Assembly (NCBI GenBank): GCA_026874595.1
Contig: CM049322.1
Location: 59,896,886 to 59,960,885, forward strand
From: Sipunculus nudus
Lineage: Eukaryota; Annelida; Sipuncula; Golfingiida; Sipunculidae
DNA: 64,000 nucleotides
Reading direction: 5' to 3'
Shown here: positions 25,198 through 37,067 of the stretch, in pieces
Layout: each line of letters begins with the position of its first letter
How positions within the stretch are numbered: position 1 is the first letter of the stretch
The notes under the pieces: model-generated
What the model saw: the letters and a program-made list of their open reading frames with translations, nothing else
Databases searched by the model: none
Told to the model about the DNA's origin: nothing
Made by a program: the position numbers and the translations under genes

Positions 25198-25869
25198 CTG
25201 CAGGAGAAATCATATACTAAATATGGAGAATAAATGCACCAAGTTATTAATTTACAAAACTGAAATTCAAGCCAATTATATATACCGTATAAATATAGTG
25301 TTGAAGTCTGTCATGAATGAAATGAAACAATTTTAAGCAAAAAATTGCAAAAAAATATAATTCCTGCACATTTCACTTGACCAATAAATCCTGGCTTGAT
25401 TAAATTAAGATATATTTCCATGTTAAAATGTGCTAAATCATCCATTATAGCCCCCTCTCCCTAACCCCCTAACTCCCTGTCCCAGGACAACTGAACAGGA
25501 CTTTAACTTGAGTCCACTTTTTTAGGGACTTGGCCATGGACTTGAGAGTCCTCGACTCAGACCTGTAATCAGGTACTCAGGTCGAGTCCATCTGAAGTCT
25601 AACAGAAAATACTCTGTCACATATTATTAAGACTTACATGTGCGACTCATAGAATATTAAAAAATAAGAACACTATATACCAAACTTTGCTCAGCATCAT
25701 CAAAGTAAAAGTATTTGTGAACTAACTAATGTACATGATAATCTGAATTTTTCATTTTAAATTGCTCTTTATGGTTATTTGTATTAGACTCGAACTTTAA
25801 CTTGGGTTCCAAGATGAAGGTTGACTAGGACTTGAACATCAAGGACTCAGACTTGCACTCCCCCCACCC

Positions 25870-25880
25870 TTACACACACA

Positions 25881-25935
<55 letters not shown>

Positions 25936-25950
25936 TATATATATGTATAT
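25870..25950. repeat. (CA)n(TA)n microsatellite
   Basis: This is a CA tract followed by a TA tract and a further mixed CA/TA part, directly 3' of exon G in the gene's sense. Confidence 0.95.
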
Positions 25951-25969
25951 AATTATAGGTTTGTCTTAC

Positions 25970-26032
25970 CTGCAATACCTCCTACATCAAAGAACGTTGA
26001 TAAATCTGCTGACTGTTCTGCATTAAAAGTTG
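25970..26032 (-). CDS. SLC37A2: SLC37A2-like, exon G (ADLSTFFDVGGIAG)
   Basis: This 63-bp minus-strand exon has acceptor gctgtcaaaa read as ttttgacag, and donor gtaagaca. It encodes TTFNAEQSADLSTFFDVGGI then A and the first base of the next Gly. It matches the family's LSTLFDVGGIxGGI block at the start of the eighth membrane helix. The exon starts and ends in phase 1. It sits about 25 bp from a (CA)n(TA)n microsatellite in the downstream intron. Confidence 0.95.
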
Positions 26033-26778
26033 CTGTCAAAAGAAAACAAAGGCCGCATAGTGTCAAACTCAATAAAGATGCCAAATATACTTAGCAATCT
26101 AACTACTTGGAAGGTTGTCTTTCTTTAACCTAAAAATTGTCTTTTTTAAACTAAAAAAAATTTGTTGGTTTTTTTTTTAAATCTGAGGGCAATAACAATT
26201 TAAGCCATCAAATATTGGGTAATAAAATGATATGTAAAGAAAAGAAAAGCATTTTATGACAGTAAGTGTGCATGTTCAATGAAAAGGAGCCATGGGCAAT
26301 GATAGTCAGATGTTTCATGTTTAACCTCCAGGTCAGCCATCAGTTGAAATATACAGCAATAGCCTTCATAGGGAACAAATGACCCATGGGTCATGACACT
26401 CTGCTGCCTGACTAGTTGGTATTGGCAGTAGTGTGATACTAGATGCTTTTTTGTGTTTGGTACTGGTTGTCTTAAGGGCACTTTACAGAATCCCTGTAAT
26501 TTATCCAAATTAGGTCATGCAGAGAATCATGGCGAACAATGCATTAGTTATTCAGATACTTGAGCTTTTGTATCAAATTTTTAACTATTATTGGGAGGGT
26601 ACTCACAAGCCCCATAGCTCATAGGAAATGGGTAACAGATACCTAATTTCAAGTTTCAAAGGATTTTTTTTATTGACCTCCCTGGATGTTCAGTTAGAAG
26701 TTTCTAGGTCCAGCGGTTATGATTTGTGCCCGGTTAACAAATGACCACTTCGTCTGCAGGTCTCATAAATAGGGAAAA

Positions 26779-28228
26779 CAAGGCCTACAGGCATGATGCG
26801 AACCTGTGCAAAGTTTGGGAGTATGAATGGAGGTTTATTTTTAAAATTTAATATTGAACCTTTTATGTCCTGCATATCTACCTTAGTCATTATGATTCAG
26901 CAAAATGGACATTTCGGACCTGCAAGTTTCAGACTAGGACATTTTAAAACAAGTATATGGGTAGTCGACAAGCGACTATGTGTATCCGCAGAAATCAGAG
27001 TGGGACAGGTGAAGTGAGGCATGGATTAAGTGGCAAAGGGAATAGAGTGAGGTGTGTTGCATATTAGCATGGATGCCTGCAGCGTAAACGTAAATGTTGG
27101 TGGTGCCACCTGTCATAAAATCGAGAAAATTGTCCAGGATGTATAAACCTGCAAAATTATAGGTGGATAAGTCAAACCAAAGCTGAGATATGAGTGATTT
27201 TATCCCAAGGGAGATGAACAAATGGATGGTGTTCATAAGTGGTTGCAGGTGGCGCCACCATTTTTGCTTATGATGAAGAGCTATGTGTGATCTATACACA
27301 AGCAAAATTTTGGCCTAATCGGTCAAACGGTTACCAAGATATGAGCTTGGATGTCTGCAGAGAAAACGTGAATATAGGTGGCGCCACCTGTCATAAAATC
27401 AAGAAGGCTGTCCAGGATGTATAAACCTGCTAAATTTCAGGTGGATAAGTCAAACCACTTCTGAGATATGAGTGATTTTATCCCAAGGCAGATGAACAGA
27501 TAAGTGCTGTGCAAAAATGGTTGCAGGTTATGCACCAGTTTTGCGTATGATGAAGAGCTATACACATGCAAAATTTTGGCCCAATCGGTCAAACGGTTCC
27601 CGAGATATGAGCTTGGATGTCTGCAGAGTAAATGTGAATGTAGGTGGCGCCACCTGTCATAAATCAAGAAAGCTGTCCAGGTTGTATAAACCTGCAAAAT
27701 TTCAGGCTGATAAGTCAAACCACTGCTGAGATATGATTGATTTTATCCCAAGGCAGATGAACAGAATGACGCTGTGCATAGGTGGTTGCAGGTAGCACCA
27801 CTAGTTTTGCGTATGATGAAGAGCTATGTGAGATCTATACACATGCAAAATTTTGGCCCATTGGTCAAACGGTTCCCAAGATATGAGCTTGGATGTCTGC
27901 AGAGTAAACGTGAACGTAGGTGGCGCCACCTGTCATTAACTCGAGAAAGCTGTCCAGGATGTATAAACCTGCAACATTTCAGGTGGACAAGTCAAACCAC
28001 TGCTGAGATACGAGTGATATTATCCCAAGGCAGATGAACAGATGGACGCTGTGTAAAAATGGTTGCAGGTGGCGCCACCATTTTTAGTGTATGTTATAAA
28101 GCTATCAAAGGGCTACATTTGAGCAAAATTTTTAGCCTGATCGGTCAAATGGTTCCCAAGATATGTGGGTTTATGTGTGGAAACAGACGCACAAATGGAC
28201 GCTGGGCAGCGAGGAAAGGTCAGAGGTC
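26779..28228 (+). repeat. GGTGGCGCCACC core-repeat element, copy 2
   Basis: It has the same layout and orientation as copy 1: CAAGGCCTACAGGC start, hairpin TAGTCGACAAGCGACTA at 26962-26978, then about four ~275-280-bp units. Palindromes or variants occur near 27098, 27247, 27378, 27525 (damaged), 27642, 27790, 27918 and 28069. It ends with GGTCAGAGGTCAAC as copy 1 does. Confidence 0.78.
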
Positions 28229-28235
28229 AACCAAA

Positions 28236-28685
28236 AATGACGGCGCAGCAGTTCACATGTGACCTGATGATAAACCCAATTCTATTAAAATGCAAACCAA
28301 GTTTTTTTCAAACAGCTGAAAGATATAGTTCCAATAATCTGGGAATTCTGCATCTAAACATTGTGTCCAGACGTCTAGACACATCCTCTAGACACTCCCC
28401 CAGAGCCAGGTCAGTTGCCATGGTGATGCCTGGAACCCACCTGTTTGTACTGAGTGACCTCTTGACTTGGCTGCTGAAACTCAAATCTGTTTTCAAATAC
28501 AGAAAGCCTTTTTTAATTGGCCACAATGTTTTTTTTAATACTGTATTTACCCAATCTATTCTTATAAAACTGGCAGGACCCTACCACAGAATAATTCTTG
28601 TAAAGTTTAAACCAATCAACTTAAAAGTTTCATCATAAATCAGTGTATAAGCAAGAAGAGTTTAAAATTACATTTTCGCTTGTAA
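28236..28685. repeat. dispersed repeat, second copy of 18527-18967
   Basis: It is near-identical in order to 18527-18967, including GTTCACATGTGACCTGATGA and CTTGACTTGGCTGCTGAAAC. One internal 11-base block is duplicated (GTCTAGACA-type) where the other copy has a C-run. Confidence 0.8.
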
Positions 28686-28687
28686 AA

Positions 28688-29200
28688 AACACATCAATGT
28701 AGGTGGCGCCACCAATACCTCAAAATCAGACATGACATATGTGACAAACATTGGTATAAAATTTGGTGATTACAGCTCTAGCCATTTCTGAGATATTAAT
28801 TTTATTGTGCTTTTTTGGACAGATGACTAAGTTCAACCTCCTGTAACTCGGCCAAAAATCTCCAAACTGGAACTATTCGAACAAACTTGAAAGAGATTGT
28901 TGCAGGGATCATTTCTGTGAAATATTGGACAATTTGGCTGGACAGTTTCAGAGAAGAAGATTTTTAAAGGTTTTTAAGCTTTTTCTCTATAAAATCTAAA
29001 TTAATGCAGATACCCAATAATAAGCTCCAGGGCACCAAGTTTCACATGTGACTAATTCTTACATTTAATTTGGAGCAGCTAGCTCTGATGGTTTCTGACT
29101 TACAGCCATGGATGGCGGAAAGCCAGCCCTGGATGGCGGACGGCTGACGATGGACGGACGACGCTGCGCCATCGCATAAGCTCACAGGTTCGCTAAAAAT
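28688..29200. repeat. dispersed repeat, second copy of 21612-22118
   Basis: It starts AACACATCAATGTAGGTGGC with a perfect GGTGGCGCCACC and ends CATCGCATAAGCTCACAGGT then TCGCTAAAAA, co-linear with 21612-22118. Confidence 0.75.
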
Positions 29201-29654
29201 GTGTAAAAAAAATCGAGAAACTACAGGTGGTGCCACCAATCTGCAGGAACTACTGAAACACTCCATGATTAATACCCATCCAATGAATATACAGATACTG
29301 GAGCTTTAGTATCAAACTTAATTATTCTGGGGGGTACTTACGAGCCCCATAGTTCAGAAGGATATAGGCAACAGTGGCCTAATTTCATGTTGCCAAGGAG
29401 ATTTTTATTGACCTCCCTGGGTTTTCAGTCTGAAGTTTTTAGGTCCAATAGTAATGGTTTGTGCCCTGTTAACAGACAGACAGCAGCATGACAGCTGAAC
29501 AGACGAAGGACAAAGAGTGATTGCTATATCTCAGATGATTTTCAGTCAGCTGAGCTAAAAAAACACACACTGGACATTTTTTTATAGGGTAAATAAGGCT
29601 AAACCCAGCTGAGGTCACATCAAATATATAAACCTTTGCACCCCATGAACTTAC

Positions 29655-29745
29655 TTGTATTTTTTATATATTTTGGCAGCCAGAACAGAAAGGTATAACT
29701 GACCAACTTGGCGAAGAACAAGCACAACGCAAACTCTACCACGCC
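29655..29745 (-). CDS. SLC37A2: SLC37A2-like, exon F (GVVEFALCLFFAKLVSYTF)
   Basis: This 91-bp minus-strand exon has acceptor ctgttacag and donor gtaagttc. It encodes GVVEFALCLFFAKLVSYTF then LFWLPKYIKNT and ends in phase 1. It is the seventh membrane helix and the AKLVSYTF-x-WLP signature, one of the best conserved blocks of SLC37A1/A2. The join KIP|GVVEF with exon E is as expected in the family. Confidence 0.96.
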
Positions 29746-29847
29746 CTGTAACAGACAAATTATTATCATCATCATCTTGATCATTGTGATTAAATAACAT
29801 CATCATCACTTAAATAATCACTGTCATTATCACTAGCCGTGACAAAC

Positions 29848-29878
29848 ACGACTCAGTTAGGACCCCCTACTGAGTCGT
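29848..29878. repeat. 13-bp inverted repeat hairpin ACGACTCAGT...ACTGAGTCGT
   Basis: ACGACTCAGTTAGG pairs with CCTACTGAGTCGT across a 4-base loop, with one unpaired T. It lies about 100 bp upstream of exon F in the intron, after a run of CATCAT-type sequence. Confidence 0.7.
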
Positions 29879-30288
29879 GACACAAGCCAAATTGAGAACC
29901 GCCCTGCAAGTCCACGCCACGCTTTATAACCGTATCTCCGCATACAGTCAGCAGGCAGACCGCAGGCAGAATATATTGGGTTATAACGGAATATTTCACA
30001 CACATGGTAGGTGTCGTTGGAGAGATAAGAAACTTATTAAAAGGTCTAGTGGGTTTATTTGAAGTTACCCAATATTTGTAAGCAATGAGGGGTTGTCAAA
30101 AATGATGAAAATATTTGCATCCTCATGGGGCCTTATAATGCTATCCTCAGAGTTGGATGTCCAGGCAATCTGGCAAGCCAGTGATCTGGCCATAATGTCA
30201 GAGGGCCGATCTGGCGCTACATTATCACCAGAATGAAAACTCACCATTAGCAACACTGTTATGGTCAAATAAATATTTGTATTCTGTT

Positions 30289-30583
30289 ATGTGACTGTAT
30301 TCTGTTATGTGACTGTATTCTGTTATGCGACTGTATTCTGTTATGTGACTGTATTCTGTTATGTGACTGTATTCTGGCATGTGACTGTATTCTGTAATGT
30401 GACTTTACTCTGTTGTTTGACTGTATTCTGTTATGTGACTGTATTCTGTTATGTGACTGTATTCTGTTATGTGACTGTATTCTGGCATGTGACTGTTTCT
30501 TCATTTGACCATATTCTGTCATATGACTGTTACCTGTAATGTGACTGTATTCTGTCAAGTGACTGTATTCTGTCATGTGACTG
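30289..30583. repeat. 18-bp minisatellite (TGTGACTGTATTCTGTTA)
   Basis: About 16 units of 18 bp occur, with TTATG, GCATG, TAATG and TCATG variants. Because the unit is a multiple of three and stop-free, both strands show repeat frames (TVFCYV on plus, RIQSHN on minus). These are treated as by-products. Confidence 0.95.
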
Positions 30584-30875
30584 CAGTGAGCCAGCATAAG
30601 AGACAAAGAATACTGACGTGATAAGATGGTGCAAGCCTGATGCTGTTAAGTGTACTGAGATCCCTAAATTAAATGTCTTTATAATACTTCTTTTCCCTGG
30701 AAATACTGCGCATTTCATATGATCTAGATTTGCTAATCACTACAAGTGTTTCTGTGGCTTTTGTCCCTGCAGAATTGCAAGCGTCTGAGTGCTGTCAACT
30801 TTGGTGTGGATCTCCAGAAAATAAGGTAGAAATCTCTACTTTGTTAACAATATTGAGAGCAGCAAACAATGCTGA

Positions 30876-31437
30876 AGTCCATCTGCTGTTACTGTATTTT
30901 CAGGCATTTTTAGAGCAGTGAACAATGATGTCTATTTATAGTTATTCTACTTATAGGCATTTTTAGAGCAGTGTTCAATGTTGAAGTCCATCTGTAGTTA
31001 TTATACTTGGAATTTTTAGAGGTGAGTACAATGTTGAAGTCCATTTGTAGTTATTGTACTTGCAGGTATTTTTGGAGCAGTGAACATTGATGTCCATTGG
31101 TAGTTACATGACTTACAGGTATTTTTAGAGCAGTGGACAATGATGTCCATCTGTAGTTATTGTACTTACAGGTACTTTTAGAGCAGTGGACAATGATGTC
31201 AATCTGTGGTTATTGTACTTACAGGTACTTTTAGAGCAGTGGACAATGATGTCAATCTGTGGTTTTTGTACTAACAGGTATTTTCAGAGCAGCATACAAT
31301 GTTGATGTCCATCTATAGTTATTGTACTTACAGGTATTTTTAGAGCAGGGGACAATGTTTTCCATCTGTAGCTACTGTACTTACAGGTATTTTTAGAGCA
31401 GTGGACAATGATGTCCATCTGTAGCTATTGAACTTAC
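30876..31437 (-). repeat. ~53-bp minisatellite made of exon E's 3' end and donor
   Basis: About ten tandem units directly follow exon E. On the minus strand a unit reads GCTCTAAAAATACCT, then GTAAGTAC (donor), then AATAACTACAGATGGACATC and a CATTGTCCACT end. The first 15 bases are the end of exon E (codons for AALKIP). Units far from the exon are more worn (ATACCT to TTCCA or GTGCC). Several keep a perfect donor consensus. Confidence 0.93.
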
Positions 31438-31566
31438 AGGTATTTTTAGAGCAGCTAACAGACTGATGGCCTTTTCTTCATGGTGTGGTGGTTGATCCTG
31501 TTTTTGTATGGGGGACTCCTCATCAGACGCCACAAGGGGTGAGGACTCATCTTCAGTACAGGTCAC
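31438..31566 (-). CDS. SLC37A2: SLC37A2-like, exon E (acidic loop, AISLLAALKIP)
   Basis: This 129-bp minus-strand exon encodes 43 residues in phase 0-0, with acceptor atttacag and donor gtaagttc. It starts VTCTEDESSPLVASDEE, a low-complexity acidic stretch typical of the variable central loop, and ends EEKAISLLAALKIP. The last part matches the family's AAISFFGALRIPG, just before the seventh membrane helix. Its last ~16 bases plus the donor are the apparent seed of the ~53-bp tandem array that follows immediately in the intron (30876-31437). Confidence 0.93.
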
Positions 31567-32357
31567 CTGTAAATGTTCAAATCAAGATCATTCAGAACAC
31601 AGACATTGACAGCAGGAAAGTTCTTAACAATTAAACTCAATTACAGACCAAAGCTTAGATTTATCTAATGACATATTAATATTTAATAAATAGCTATATA
31701 TTAATAATTGCTTAAACTAAATAACCTTTAAGGTTAATACTAAATGAAAATTTCCTTAAAATTTAGTTAGTGATCAATAATAACAGATTCCAACCTGCTT
31801 ATTTTGAACCTATCAAGTGTTTGTTCCTCTGTTCCACTTCAACACAAGTTTAAAGTTTGTATATGTATCTATAGTCTATATGGCTTTCAGACACACAGAA
31901 ATATAAAGTAGTGTGTACCTTGTGTCTTTGCCTTAAAATCCAAATGTTTCACATGCAGTGCTAAGAAAAGTTTACGCTTCAAACACAGCTTATGAATGAC
32001 CTGTCTAATAAAACCACCAGTGAATAAAGACTACTTTTGGCCAGTCCCGTGGGGGGAGTCTAACCCAACAGGTTTTACTGTATATAGCTCTTGTTAAACA
32101 ACACATGGTGGAGAATCCATGTCCCTCTCTCTGTATATCATTATTTACAATTTTACATGCTCTATCCAGGAGTAACATTACTGGTGTATTTTTTACAGAC
32201 ATATGTAATTCCATACAAACATTTTGTGCATTTCTGATATAGTACCTAAAAAATATGCAAACATATCATACATGCTGTGCAGTTGCAGAATACTGCGAGA
32301 GGGTGACATTTTATCAATACTGCACAGAAAAAAATTATTTTTTACAACATATCATAC
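31567..32357 (-). other. start of the 19.5-kb intron, little recognised
   Basis: The only structure seen is a fragment near 32030-32085 with CTTTTGGCCAGTCCC and ACAGGTTTTACTGTATA, which looks like one end of the AACCTGT-type MITEs. The rest is AT-rich sequence. Confidence 0.5.
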
Positions 32358-33600
32358 AAACAAGGGACCCATGGGTCATGCTGCTAAGCTGAATTTTGGA
32401 ATTCTAGTGACATGCAAAATATAATTATTTCTTTTGTTTTTTCATATATATTAACATTTTATATGCTAAGAGGAAATGGCCCTGCTGAGATGAAATTCTG
32501 TTAATTATAGAATAATGGACACCAGCCAAAGAATAATAAACATTAATTTATCAACTGAAATAAAATGCTGTTAAAAAATTCAAATGAGCATAAACAAAAT
32601 TTAATAAGCTTGTTTAAACAAGCCAATTAGGTATAATTCAAATTATTAGTGTGTATTAAAAGAAACTTGTGACCTTAAACCATTTCATGTGATGCAATAA
32701 GGAAACAAGTGACCCATGGGTCATGAGGCTCAGCCGACTGACAGGTTGACGATATGTCCTTGCACAGGCAACTAATTAAGATGATTTAGGTGGAATCATA
32801 GTTCATGCATATTAGCTCAAGTTCATCAAGACCCATAAGCACACCAAATTTGATGACAATCCATCCAGCCATTACTGAGACATCAATTTGTGCGTATTTT
32901 GGTTTTTTTCTGGGGTGCTCCAAAATGGCCTGAAACTCTGTAAGAATATAGGTCACTGTGACCTAATTTAAGGTTTCTGAAAAGAACTTTTAAGGAACTC
33001 TCAGGATGTCAAGAAAGAAGTTCTAGGTCCAATGGAAATGATTAATGCCCTGCTTTGGTATCAAATTTTCAATTATTCTGGGGGGGAGTTTATAAGCCCC
33101 ATAGCTTTGAGAATAGGGGTAACAGAGGCCTAATTTCAAGTTTCAAGGAAGACTTTTCATGGACCTTCCTGGATGTCAATGTAGGAGATTCTAGGTATAG
33201 CAGTTATGATTTTTGCCTTGTTAACAAACATACAAAACTTTACAGGTTTCAAAAATATAGAAAACAATTCATAAAAATTTTAAAAATCCAGGGTGCGCCA
33301 CCAGTCTGTGAAAAATGATAAACACTCCATGATCAATATGCTTACAAAGAATCATGGTGATCAATGCAATAGTTGTTAAGATACTGAAGCTTTTCTATTA
33401 AATTTTAATTATTCTGGGGTAATCTTGACCCCCATATCTTGGCGGATATGGGTAACTGAGACCTTATTTCAGGTCTCCGAGGAGACTTTTTATGGACCTC
33501 CTAGGAAGTCAAATTAGAAGATCCCAGGTCCAGTGAATACTATTTGAACTATGTTAACAGACAACCACATCTTTAAAAGATGCAAAATTAGAGAGAAACA
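32358..33600 (+). mobile_element. two GACCCATGGGTC heads with partial bodies
   Basis: Heads occur at about 32366 (GGGACCCATGGGTCATGC) and 32710 (GTGACCCATGGGTCATGA). The second is followed by ATTATTCTGGGG-GAG and GCCCCATAGCTT modules (about 33055-33230 and 33350-33550), repeated again at 26600, 29300, 39980, 40600, 40800 and 42720. No proper tails were seen, so both are likely truncated. Confidence 0.5.
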
Positions 33601-34021
33601 AGGGACCCACGGGTCACATCGCTCAGCTGAATTTTGGAAAATATTTTAGCAACTGCAAAATATTTTTATTTCTTTGGGTTTTCATGTATATTAGCATTTG
33701 AAAAGCTAAGAGAAAATGGCCCTGCTAAAATGAAACTCTGTAAATTATAGAATAATGGGCATAAGCTGAAGCATATGCACTGTGTAATAAATGAAACTTG
33801 TGGCCTGAAACCATTTAATGATGCACCAAGGGAAAAAAATGGGCCTACAGTAAGTGTTATATAAAAGTTACATTTCATAAACAAATAATGTGTGAAGGTA
33901 ATTAAGTTTTCAAAATTTAAAATATGGCCATATGAGTTAAAAATTTATCCCACAAAGATTGACCAATATTTCTGATTTTAAATTTAACAGTGTTATTCAA
34001 ACCAAGGCCCGGCCAACTTTA

Positions 34022-35322
34022 AGAGATAATTGTGGCGCCACCTACATTCAGGTTAACGCTGCAGACATGCAAGCTCATATCTCAGGAACCGTTTGACCTA
34101 TCAGGAAAAAATTTTTACACAAATGTAGCCCTTGGATAGCTTTATAACATACACAAAAAAAGGTGGTGCCACCTGCAGTCATTTTTGCACAGCGTCCATC
34201 TGTTTGTCTGCCTTGGGTTAAAATCACTCATATCTCTGTAGTGGTTTGACCAAATTACCTGAAATTTGGCATGCGTATACATCCCGCACAGCTTACTTGA
34301 TTTTATGACAGGTGGCGCCACCTACATTCACGTTCACGCTGTAGACATCCATGTTTATATCTCCGGACTTGTTCGACCAATCAGAAAAAATTTTTTACAC
34401 AAATGTAGCCCTTGGATAGCTTTATAACATACACAAAAATGGTGGCGCCACCTGCAGCCATTTTTGCACAGCGTCCATCAGTTTGTCTGCCTTGGGTTAA
34501 AATCACTCATATCTCTGCAGTGGTTTGACCAAATTACCTGTAATTTGGCATGCGTATACATCCTGGATAGCTTTCTTGATTTTATGACAGGTGGCGCCAG
34601 CTTCATTCACGTTCATGCTGCAGACATTAATGCTTATATCTCTGGACTCATTTGACCAATCAGAAAAAAAATTACACAAATGTAGCCCTTGGATAGCTTT
34701 ATAACATACACAAAAATGGTGGTTCCACTGCAGCAATTTTTGCACAGCGTCCATCGGTTTGTCTGCTGTGGGATAAAATCACTCATATCTCTGCAGTGGT
34801 TTGACCAAATGACCTGTAATTTGGCATGCGTATACATCCTGGATAGCTTTCTTGATTTTATGACAGGTGGCGCCAGCTTCATTCACGTTCATGCTGCAGA
34901 CATTAATGCTTATATCTCTGGACTCATTTGACCAATCAGAAAAAAAATTACACAAATGTAGCCCTTGGATAGCTTTATAACATACACAAAAATGGTGGTT
35001 CCACCTGCAGCAATTTTTGCACAGCGTCCATCGGTTTGTCTGCTGTGGGATAAAATCACTCATATCTCTGCAGTGGTTTGACTTTTCCACCTGAAATTTT
35101 GCATGTGTATACATCTTGGATAGTTTCTCATTCAAATAACAGGTGGCACCACCTACAATCATGTTTATGTGGCAGAGATCCATTCTAATATAAAACACAT
35201 GCAACTCCAATTCCCCTTGCTACTCAATCCATGCCTCACTTCACCCGTCCTACTCTGATTTTGGCAGATACACATAGTCGCTTGTCGACTACCCGTATTC
35301 TAGTTCATATATCTTCTTAAAT
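34022..35322 (-). repeat. GGTGGCGCCACC core-repeat element, copy 3 (inverted)
   Basis: It has the opposite orientation to copies 1 and 2: the hairpin TAGTCGCTTGTCGACTA is at 35275-35291, near the right end. Palindromes or variants are near 34033, 34160, 34310, 34440, 34590, 34720, 34865, 34990 and 35140, giving a ~275-280-bp period. Two neighbouring units (34600-34990) are almost identical. Confidence 0.78.
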
Positions 35323-35594
35323 CTTGTCAGTTAGCACTTACATTTGATCCTAATATATTATCACATTTGAATTTTAGGATCAAATTCCTGAACATTTTTT
35401 CTTTAAAAAATCAAAATTATCCCAGTCTCAACAAAAAAATTGATTAAACATTAAAATTGTACGATTTGCCTTGTTTATTAGTCCTGTGTATTGAAGAGAC
35501 AGGTGGGGGAAGGGGTCTCTGTTGTTACTGCTCGTTGCTGAAAAAAAGTGAAATTATAAAATTTCTTATTTAAAGTACAGGTCTGTCAATAGAA

Positions 35595-35596
<2 letters not shown>

Positions 35597-35617
<21 letters not shown>
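35597..35617 (+). repeat. poly-G tract (about 22 G)
   Basis: It lies after GTCTGTCAATAGAATG in the 3' half of a dispersed element. The same site in other copies has 17 G (41725-41741) and 14 G (61835-61848). Confidence 0.95.
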
Positions 35618-35625
<8 letters not shown>

Positions 35626-35845
35626 AAAGGATCCTTGTGGTATTAAGTGCAGACAGCCTGATCAAGCTCAACAAGAGAGAGGGCATGCCTGAGTGATGGG
35701 ATTACATAACAGCCCTGGGAGCATAGAGAGTTGCACTGAATGACCTATAGTGACCAAAGTGGACTGCTTGACAATGTAAGGGAATGGACAAAGTTAGGCA
35801 AAATTTAAGGTACTGATTTTATATTATGCTTATAACTTGTAAATA

Positions 35846-37067
35846 CAGTGGAACCCCGCCTTGCGACCACCCCACAATTGCGACCACCCCACAATTACGA
35901 CCATATTGCTTGGTCCCGAATTTTTTTTAGTTTATTTATGTTTAAAAATGACCCAAAATTACAACCACCCCTGAATTCAGAATTACGACCAGATTTCCTG
36001 TCCTCAGCGCTAATGCGACCCCGCTAATGCGACCACCGCCGAGAAGTACTGAAACAACATTTTGATCACGAGTCAACGGCTGCGTCTTGTCACAGGCGCC
36101 TTAACGAAAGATCAAAGCGGGTAACAAGGTTTCTTAACCCGAGTGTTAATCTGGTCCCGCATATCTTCCCGACTCGGTGTCTTCGCTGAGACTCGTTGAG
36201 GTGTAGGTTATAGATCAAAGAGGGTAACCATCGGCCTGATTACTTAATGAGCCGGTCTGACCTGGGGTCAGATGTTAATTGCCCCTCAGTGATCACCTGT
36301 ATATTACAGCTACCCTAAGTGTGGGGTTGCGGGCTTAATATTTCAACTCATCACATATTGTTTGATCTTTATTGGTAAAATTAACGACCTGGTTAATCCT
36401 AAAGGTGTTCATACCTTACTTACACTGAGTATTGAGCAGTCCGTAGAATGTATAAATAAAGCTTGCATGGGGGTAAAATCCCTCACATTATTTTGCCTTT
36501 TCTGATCGTTGTCAGTTTATTTCTCTACTGGTTAAGTTTGCATTTAAATTGCTTGCTGTTAGGCAACCATGCCTCTGAAAGAGCTCTCCTTGAAGGATAA
36601 AGTGGCGTTAATCAAGGCGGCAACACCACGCGCAGTCAGCACCAAATGGCTCAGCAGTTTAGCGTCGGGAATACTCAAGTGCACGCAATATATACTCAAG
36701 CGGAAGGCTAAATATATGACAGCCACGCATAATGTTCAATATGCATTCAGTAGGTTGAAATCGTATTGCCTTAGTGTTATTATTTGTTTATCATCAGTCA
36801 CTACCTATGTGTACATGTATGTTAATTTTATCATGAATAAATATGTTCAGCTACACACACAAAAAAAAATTCATAATAAGGGTCCTCCGCTAAGTAAAAT
36901 ATTTTGTTATAATTCACATTAAAGATATGCAATAGATAAATTCTGATACACATTAAATATCAGCGTGTTATAAGCGACCACGTTGAGAGTTTCACAAATA
37001 CGACCACCCCCAAATTACGACCAATTTGCTCAGTCCCCAGGGTGGTTGTAATTTTGGGGTTCCACTG
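35846..37067 (+). mobile_element. pogo/Tigger-like DNA transposon remnant
   Basis: The ends CAGTGGAACCCC and GGGGTTCCACTG are perfect inverted repeats, with TA on both sides (35844-35845 and 37068-37069), as in the Tc1/mariner-pogo superfamily. Subterminal repeats of GCGACCACCCC and ATTACGACCA occur at both ends. Other copies of the host repeat lack this block, so it is an insertion. At 1.22 kb it is too short for a full transposase of about 1.5 kb or more. Confidence 0.85.
36569..36745 (+). pseudogene. broken N-terminus of a pogo-type transposase (psq/CENP-B-like HTH)
   Basis: From the ATG at 36569 the frame begins MPLKELSLKDKVALIKAA, the usual start of a psq-type DNA-binding domain in pogo, Tigger and jerky proteins. 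The next part reads sensibly only in the +1 frame (HQMAQQFSVGNTQV), and the sense returns to the first frame at YILKRKAKYMTA. Two frame changes within about 80 bases mean the gene is dead. The catalytic DDE domain is absent from the element. Confidence 0.72.

Larger units (their letters stand above)
26391..29560 (+). mobile_element. GACCCATGGGTC-headed element, copy 4, carrying nested repeats
   Basis: The head GACCCATGGGTC is at 26391-26402 and the tail ATCTCAG...TCAGTCAGCTGAGCTAAAA ends at 29560. Inside are the second GGTGGCGCCACC array (26779-28228), the 28236-28685 repeat and the 28688-29200 repeat. Whether they are nested insertions or parts of a composite element cannot be decided here. 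It fills most of the intron between exons F and G. Confidence 0.5.
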
